DNA from: an uncultured Lachnospiraceae bacterium
Lineage (GTDB): Bacteria > Bacillota > Clostridia > Lachnospirales > Lachnospiraceae
DNA: 7,795 bases
Assembly (NCBI GenBank): GCA_946533525.1
Contig: CAMNBW010000064.1
Coordinates: 1 to 7,795, forward strand
Direction of reading: 5' to 3'
Part shown: positions 6,101-7,795 of the stretch, one piece after another
How positions within the stretch are numbered: the stretch's first letter is position 1
Layout of the letters: each line of letters opens with the position of its first letter
The notes under the pieces: model-generated
What the model was told of the DNA's origin: nothing
What the model saw: the letters and a program-made list of their open reading frames with translations, nothing else
The model's database searches: none
Program-made: the position numbers and the translations under genes

Positions 6101-7636
6101 GTCAGGAAGCTGCTCCATGGTTCCGAGAGAAAACCTTATAAACTGCTGATAACGGGTTATATTTCTCGTAAGCAGCCTTATCTTGCGGTTATTTTTTTCA
6201 ATAGCAAACCTTAAAGCGCTCTTCTGCTCCTCACCCGCTTCCCTGTATGCCTTGAGCTGAGCCTTCCCTTCCTTTATGATCTGGGATCTTAATTGGGCGA
6301 TCTCCTGTATCTGCGCCTTTGCCGCATCCACCTCTGCCTTGTTTATCGCATACTCTTTCTCATGACCCTCCACGAGGCTCCCGATCACTTCCATAGTTTC
6401 CTTAGCGGAAAAAGCCTTGCTTGTATATCCCTCCGCCAATCTGACCCCTGCCTCCAGGATATGATTCTTCAGGAATTGTTCTCTTAAGGTGTCATATCTT
6501 TTCTGTCTTGATCTTCTTAAATTGTGACGCTTGGTCTTATTTTCATCCTCCCTGTAAAGATGCGCCGTCATAAGACCGGTCTCCGTGCCGTCAAGCCTGG
6601 TTTCCTTCTCTACCATTATACCGTGAAGCTCGAGATGAAAGTTTAAAAGGGATTTGAGGTTGCGGCCTAAGTCCGATTTCTCATTTCTTTCCATCGCGGC
6701 TCTTGCCTCTTCACTGATCGAGTCGAAAAAGTGAGGATTCTCTGCTTTGATCCTTGAATATTCTATCAGTCTGTCGGCATATTTATACAGCTCAACGAAG
6801 TGATCTGACATATATTCATCCGTAAGCATTCCGCCGCCTAAGTTAAAATCCCTTATGGACTTTACAAAGCTCTGCGCATCCTGCACATAGGGATCGACAG
6901 CAGCGTCCTTATCAGCCTCTTCCTCTATCTTGTTTTCTTCGTTTTTATCTGCGTTATTTTCCTCTTTCTTTTCCTGCTCATTGGCCTTGACGGAACCTGA
7001 CTTCCTCTCTATCACGAGTTCATCCTCATCCTCGCCGTCCTTAAACTCAATGTCCTCACCATAAATAGCCTCCTGAGCCGTAATCCTGTTGTTCTCAATT
7101 ACATTATTCTCGTCAGCCCTGAGGTTTCCCTGGTTTTTTTTGGAATCACGGCGCCTCCTCACCGCCGCGGGCGATTCCGATGCAAAATACGCCTTGATGG
7201 CATCCAGCTCCCTTACAGTGCAGACGTCCGCATTCCTGAAAGTCCTCTTGTACTCCTTTATCTTGTCAGCCTCGGTGGAATGCCATTTCCCATCCTTTCT
7301 TACCTTTGCAAGCTTCTGTGCAGGTATACCCTCGGTGTAATTGACCCGACTGTATTCTCCGTCCTTTAAGGTGGGCACCTTCTGATCCGCCTTTATCTTA
7401 AGCTTCAGATTCTTATCAACGGAATTATCGATCATGCGCTTAAATAATTTGATGTCATGCTCGTTCTTCTCTTTCCTGTTCTGCTCATTGATCTCGTTCA
7501 GGCCGGGAAGCTTTTCAATCTTTCTTTTTTCCCCTATGATAGACGTTCTGTCTCCGCCTATCTGGAGCTTCTTCTGTTTAAAAGCAATCGCGCCGCCCTG
7601 TGACTTCCTGCTTACCTGATTATTAACTTCACCCAT
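140..7636 (-). CDS. Giant Lys/Glu-rich coiled-coil repeat protein with a C-terminal C39-like cysteine peptidase-type domain
   Basis: The frame encodes 2,498 residues (roughly 285-290 kDa) ending in TAA. ATG 7636 is chosen because GAGGT lies 5 bases upstream; the in-frame GTG at 7648 overlaps that binding site. There is no signal peptide, membrane segment, LPXTG or WXG/LXG motif, so a cytoplasmic location or non-Sec export is likely. Order: basic N-terminus 1-190; acidic linker 191-250; core A 255-351; coiled coil about 400-490; TRY box 492-542; unassigned region 600-880; tandem units 901-1264 and 1265-about 1630, with coiled coils near 1093-1185 and 1429-1559; TRY box 1794-1843; charged linker 1865-2100 with three Tyr motifs; peptidase-like domain about 2195-2415; tail to 2498. 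The C-terminal domain has a Cys2220 motif (SYACTGAS) and the strand pair YYTITGID and IRVIDTDP, as in C39-like folds, but Arg2369 replaces the expected His. I do not recognise the whole protein. A scaffold or an effector-like role is inference only. The reading frame itself is certain. Confidence 0.95.
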   Translation of the reverse strand: MGEVNNQVSRKSQGGAIAFKQKKLQIGGDRTSIIGEKRKIEKLPGLNEINEQNRKEKNEHDIKLFKRMIDNSVDKNLKLKIKADQKVPTLKDGEYSRVNYTEGIPAQKLAKVRKDGKWHSTEADKIKEYKRTFRNADVCTVRELDAIKAYFASESPAAVRRRRDSKKNQGNLRADENNVIENNRITAQEAIYGEDIEFKDGEDEDELVIERKSGSVKANEQEKKEENNADKNEENKIEEEADKDAAVDPYVQDAQSFVKSIRDFNLGGGMLTDEYMSDHFVELYKYADRLIEYSRIKAENPHFFDSISEEARAAMERNEKSDLGRNLKSLLNFHLELHGIMVEKETRLDGTETGLMTAHLYREDENKTKRHNLRRSRQKRYDTLREQFLKNHILEAGVRLAEGYTSKAFSAKETMEVIGSLVEGHEKEYAINKAEVDAAKAQIQEIAQLRSQIIKEGKAQLKAYREAGEEQKSALRFAIEKNNRKIRLLTRNITRYQQFIRFSLGTMEQLPDETIEFLNNEGNEEILGMIRARALVDGADELAAIAGNKAEVKKTSAAEFIEKYGAAKEKLKTVNRLLNHAAEKKKAETTEAEKLAEEYHLKFDTSTNRLDTTVADALDSLNKYGLDTKWMHIAMCYTPTEDTPENVKDDMKNKGVKPLLDMILALKENELDSLRFSKNQNIESDDYWKNRCLLGVLNDSSGGFLSLVKKFDIELSEEQIAHINAVSFLAQGLLPDYKAHDSMLVNPEDILLNEAGLEAHAQWLLVDFFKEQGADGRELSERARTFRGKCKGVKLEHRIMVRDLEYKPEVLREGDTYQTLIRMITNIYTTNAGHISDNESLAEKYRQRKERANNENMGEPLQEELKRQRALFAGNGEEEARLGLKIREDDRTKAYDFALGKKWSNTFAGNLMETAKFDKFKDILLPVERDLNGSVKDAFKDNYNKNNEILRGMLSADEAERNKAVAALGKQILDIKLEPEFYTLENLTQNYIEVRKTLKRIEAFKLLHKEYRDIFEGEDFNDEEREYIRNNFIENEALSGVSEMVEKTGLRLGIRANGTILDAPKDKTTKEDKLSWGNDFALQQGHRITALDETVIPEALKAKAQRQKDYEERKEELKPITYIYDKLLAKKAKTVRSRYDKVRQLKAQGKLSEEELRNKAQNIIHDTNKLLDEIDAQIESAKQLMDCIYNKGDYKKLSDKAKVFAADNGFEILSEEETQEARENLDKKWMEDKFTFTNMDDVKLRVYVNGWLKDRSGQLSEDQRKRWNDRFYDDAGGFYDLRCFQNFLRPVKRDALGRPLKGYEENDRLNDQDIEDFISGDSARMFKVMKGIGQRIAKIELPRENLTWDYLEKNFKDIFENVRLCFDFQNMYLGFEDFFESDVFTEEEQDKMRHNITEISDIANMSLNQYLVAKGIGAEINPVNGRSIKQQAEQQIAIQKGIIDMQAGLFEEIGKFNANYALAYQENGDKVRALSKLQAQQRGMQRAFLAERKALDAQIKRCIADRDNELLRDEDKQDKEKLARYEENLKQFKQRRAELDSLKNTADKRIAVLMQAKKVFCENSDGEGLNQEELKIFAENFKIEIPAERSFNEIRSDFLETTIEVIKDERFEKDIKEDKKARAQGAYKRKLDNEKLEAANGAGFVVMERQAGGELKEKAKAQGNKEAKAAKRQFVTDKELEALFFQVKVKKDAYKLISKKPKAGGANAKELAKRKKAQKDAMVYEANKEAVDVLLEEIEDALEAKDNALEVINNAEAKKNAPGAEGAAAANNAAEAEKEAVEQAQTQVERSMLKATRYTELIRFAFGLQNELSKETLREIIDNKETKIFTEILVNRVLNDESLNEWNNKSLTHYKKFLKWDHERRGEESNEVIEEEQERVEEDKEEEIIAGEEQKVEEQQKEEIPIVVNHLGNLYEAFREEKKQEGQVPEPQIKEKNQDEPFVEYTEEEKKRRQEQRDREGAELEVIPLVENRVGPGYEAVREEVHEQRELTDIEKKLEDNRVNELKKEEKPEEKKEEDDLAEIERKMAEDLLTEKKEEEKKEPEELVVNRIGPKYEAVREEKKEEKKEEKKEEIKEEKKEEKKNEIKKEEENKRSSQAKSAAPKELSLEENAAKARRILTKKNISIPEDLTALRERMDTLSKIAPYREGGKTTMRRFWQRGLDHNVCRSYEVLEEYFLSKESETVTDDELKKVSIPKIDKSVTYAGEYETETENNSYACTGASMYNQFCYSVNKDGKEFINQKDVRAFAPKKFTSLEDLQKQGHKIDKAEYKKMVEKAKNYMGKKKKERGNIFEIGDFFLSKRKDIQLKSMKINTPEFKFSYTDEEEDKNDLVTNNQMAAFSKQVEEILNTGNVVGVVIHNNMSMGGRYYTITGIDTRSSDRYEHMIRVIDTDPEAESQEYSKHISDFFFKMLGGNVVELNWLEKLEKPQEMTKKYSNLNYTKKNGYSAKKKPNEPALDLVQHDGVCFKVENSELPKEMRGIGIEMSVYVPKQASVN
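390..1054 (-). other. C39-like (papain-fold) cysteine peptidase-type domain of the giant protein
   Basis: Residues about 2195-2415. The nucleophile region NNSYACTGASMYNQF (Cys2220, nt 977-979) follows the N-x-x-x-x-C-x-x-A-(S/A) pattern that starts the active-site helix in papain-like and C39-like peptidases. About 140 residues later, TGNVVGVVIHNN, GGRYYTITGID and HMIRVIDTDP match the usual order: a hydrophobic strand, a Gly-His-Tyr-x-x-(V/I)-x-G strand, then a strand ending in Asp-Pro. The third catalytic-type residue (Asp2392 or Asp2394) is present, but the His position of the second strand is Arg2369 (nt 530-532). His2361 and His2387 lie nearby and could substitute. An insert rich in Lys (MGKKKKERG) separates the two halves. 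The fold assignment is from motif order alone; activity is uncertain. Confidence 0.6.
1391..1450 (-). repeat. Five tandem 12-base units encoding KKEE-type tetrapeptides
   Basis: Plus-strand units are 1391-1402 ttcttccttttt, 1403-1414 ctcctcctttat, 1415-1426 ttcttccttctt, 1427-1438 ttcttctttctt and 1439-1450 ctcttctttctt. The last two differ at one base. In the gene's frame each encodes K-K-E-E (one I-K-E-E). The surrounding 1383-1456 is all pyrimidine on the plus strand except for one A at 1413, so the coding strand is a purine tract of more than 70 bases. The unit length is a multiple of three, so gain or loss of units keeps the frame. It lies in the flexible linker between the third Tyr motif and the peptidase-like domain. 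Confidence 0.85.
1451..1912 (-). repeat. Three copies of a 13-residue Tyr motif (N-R-x-G-P-x-Y-E-A-V-R-E-E)
   Basis: Copies lie at 1874-1912 (NHLGNLYEAFREE, from residue 1909), 1685-1723 (NRVGPGYEAVREE, from 1972) and 1451-1489 (NRIGPKYEAVREE, from 2050). Each is preceded by two or more hydrophobic residues (IVV, LVE or LVV). Copies 2 and 3 share 32 of 39 bases, so they arose by duplication; copy 1 is older or under looser constraint. The intervening sequence is low-complexity Lys/Glu/Arg with no similarity between spacers, so the motif itself is what has been kept. This is typical of a short linear binding, modification or cleavage site in a disordered linker. Confidence 0.85.
2108..2257 (-). 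repeat. TRY box, distal copy (residues 1794-1843)
   Basis: This segment matches residues 492-542. Both have A/I-T-R-Y-x-x-(L/F)-I-R-F-x-x-G, then L-(S/P)-x-E-T, an Asn-rich turn, and (I/M)-x-x-(N/A)-R-x-L-x-(D)-(G/E)-x-x-(E/L)-L. It is preceded by a predicted long helix that begins NKEAVD here and NKAEVD in the other copy, so the similarity extends upstream. I do not know the fold; the pattern of hydrophobic residues suggests a small helical bundle capping a coiled coil. Confidence 0.7.
3359..3844 (-). repeat. Helical repeat unit C with conserved core (residues 1265-1426)
   Basis: This is the second of two tandem units. It aligns with 901-1059 from the start: K-(K/R)-W-(S/N)-x-x-F, then F-(K/Q)-(D/N)-(I/F)-L-x-P-V-(E/K)-R-D, then I-x-x-I-(K/E)-L. 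The core (1330-1426) runs L-T-x-(D/E)-Y-L, (D/E)-(I/F)-F-E, a cluster of acidic residues with E-E, then R-x-N and a final G-(I/L)-x-x-x-(I/A)-(N)-x-x-x-G. A coiled coil follows (about 1429-1559), then a short box with IFAEN (Phe1577, nt 2906-2908). The family is unknown to me. Confidence 0.75.
4460..4936 (-). repeat. Helical repeat unit B with conserved core (residues 901-1059)
   Basis: This is the first of the two tandem units. Its core (966-1059) contains I-L-D-I-K-L, T-L-E-N-L, a Tyr/Phe about nine residues before basic helices, (R)-D-I-F-E-G, D-E-E-R-E-Y-I-R-N-N and G-L-R-L-G-I-R-A-N-G-T. The coiled coil (about 1093-1185) and a box with VFAADNG (Phe1204, nt 4025-4027) come at nearly the same distances as in unit C: core end to Phe is 145 residues here and 151 there. 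This constant spacing makes a true tandem duplication more likely than a chance match between helical sequences. Confidence 0.75.
6011..6163 (-). repeat. TRY box, proximal copy (residues 492-542)
   Basis: This copy reads N-I-T-R-Y-Q-Q-F-I-R-F-S-L-G, then Q-L-P-D-E-T, then M-I-R-A-R-A-L-V-D-G. It sits at the end of a long helix, 141 residues after core A. The equivalent slots in units B and C hold weaker boxes around Phe1204 and Phe1577, so this box may be the intact form of a recurrent end-cap. Confidence 0.7.
6584..6874 (-). repeat. Helical repeat core A (residues 255-351)
   Basis: This segment resembles the cores of units B and C. It has F-V-K-S-I-R-D-F-N-L, L-T-D-E-Y-M, H-F-V-E-L-Y-K-Y-A-D-R-L-I-E-Y, P-H-F-F-D, E-E-A-R-A-A-M-E-R-N and a final H-G-I-M, ending in L-D-G-T. 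Aligned positions share the I-x-x-(I/F)-x-L start, the T-x-(D/E) turn, the (H/D)-(I/F)-F-(D/E) element, the R-N(N) pair and the closing Gly. It lacks the K-x-W preface seen before B and C. It is the most distant copy, about 620 residues upstream of the tandem pair. Confidence 0.65.
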
Positions 7637-7641
7637 GATAA

Positions 7642-7646
7642 ACCTC
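7642..7646 (-). promoter_or_regulatory. Ribosome binding site that fixes the start of the giant gene
   Basis: The minus strand reads GTGAGGTTTATCATG. GAGGT is complementary to the 3' end of 16S rRNA and lies 5 bases before the ATG at 7636. The upstream in-frame GTG (7648-7646) overlaps this site, has no GAGG-type site of its own at the right distance, and is itself followed only by four extra codons. Confidence 0.85.
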
Positions 7647-7650
7647 ACAT

Positions 7651-7795
7651 TCTATAAAAAATTTGATTTTCCACTCATATATACGCACCCACCCACCACT
7701 CTGGCAGAAGAAAGTGCCTCCGAGTTCCGGACGGGCAGCGGAGAAATGGCGTTGAAAATTTTCGCGCGTAAACCTTAAACTAAGTACATACTATA
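7651..7795 (-). promoter_or_regulatory. Upstream leader/promoter region of the giant gene, no firm promoter
   Basis: This non-coding stretch must hold the promoter unless the gene is in an operon entering from outside the window. On the minus strand it contains a TATATAT run (7683-7677) about 42 bases before the ATG that could be a -10 element, but no good -35 lies 16-18 bases upstream of it. Other elements are a G-rich run complementary to 7686-7699 (GGTGGGTGGGTG), a CTCCG/CGGAG inverted pair (7718-7722 and 7739-7743) around TCCGGA, and a 10-base palindrome GAAAATTTTC at 7754-7763. I see no known riboswitch. Confidence 0.3.

Noticed and set aside
140..7636. Phage tape-measure protein or surface adhesin.
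   Set aside because: There are no hydrophobic membrane segments, no signal peptide or anchor, and no phage or secretion genes in view.
7646..7648. GTG as the start codon of the giant gene.
   Set aside because: It overlaps the GAGGT site that is ideally placed for the ATG at 7636.
7651..7656. TATAGA/TAGAAT on the minus strand as the -10 element of the giant gene.
   Set aside because: Transcription would start inside the ribosome binding site, and no -35 is present at the right spacing.
7686..7699. G-quadruplex on the minus strand.
   Set aside because: Only three G runs of two to three bases are present; a stable quadruplex normally needs four.
7752..7781. Plus-strand promoter TTGAAA, 18 bases, TAAACT, which would drive a divergent gene.
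   Set aside because: The -10 matches only 4 of 6 bases, part of the site is the A/T palindrome, and no plus-strand gene start is visible before the window ends.

Overview
The window is almost entirely one gene. A minus-strand reading frame of about 7.5 kb (ATG at 7636, stop at 140) encodes a protein of 2,498 residues, very rich in Lys and Glu, with no signal peptide and no membrane segment. On its 3' side are a short intergenic space with a strong palindromic hairpin and then the first 17 codons of another minus-strand gene, cut by the window edge. On its 5' side are about 145 bases of leader or promoter sequence. I see no RNA gene, CRISPR array, insertion sequence or second complete gene.

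Source: the good GAGGT ribosome binding site, moderate GC content, mixed AAA/AAG and frequent AGG codons, and a hairpin built on the CACAGGGGACGGTTC core all suggest a member of the Clostridia, most likely Lachnospiraceae. This is an inference from style; there is no taxonomic marker gene here.

Layout of the giant protein (ATG numbering): a basic N-terminal segment (1-190); an acidic linker (about 191-250); a helical module (core A 255-351, coiled coil, then a 'TRY' box 492-542); a globular-looking region with no recognised family (about 600-880); two head-to-tail copies of a unit of about 365 residues (901-1264 and 1265-about 1630), each containing a core homologous to core A followed by a coiled coil; a second TRY box (1794-1843); a disordered Lys/Glu linker (about 1865-2100) with three copies of a Tyr-containing motif, N-R-x-G-P-x-Y-E-A-V-R-E-E; and a C-terminal domain (about 2195-2415) that looks like a papain-fold, C39-like cysteine peptidase. 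That domain has a good nucleophile motif around Cys2220, but Arg2369 sits where the catalytic His is expected.

Interpretation: the internal duplications, the long coiled coils, the repeated Tyr motif next to a peptidase-like domain and the absence of a secretion signal fit either a very large intracellular scaffold or an effector-like protein delivered by a non-Sec route. The sequence does not decide between these, and I do not recognise the protein as a characterised family. The downstream partial gene may be a GNAT-type acetyltransferase and gives no functional link.
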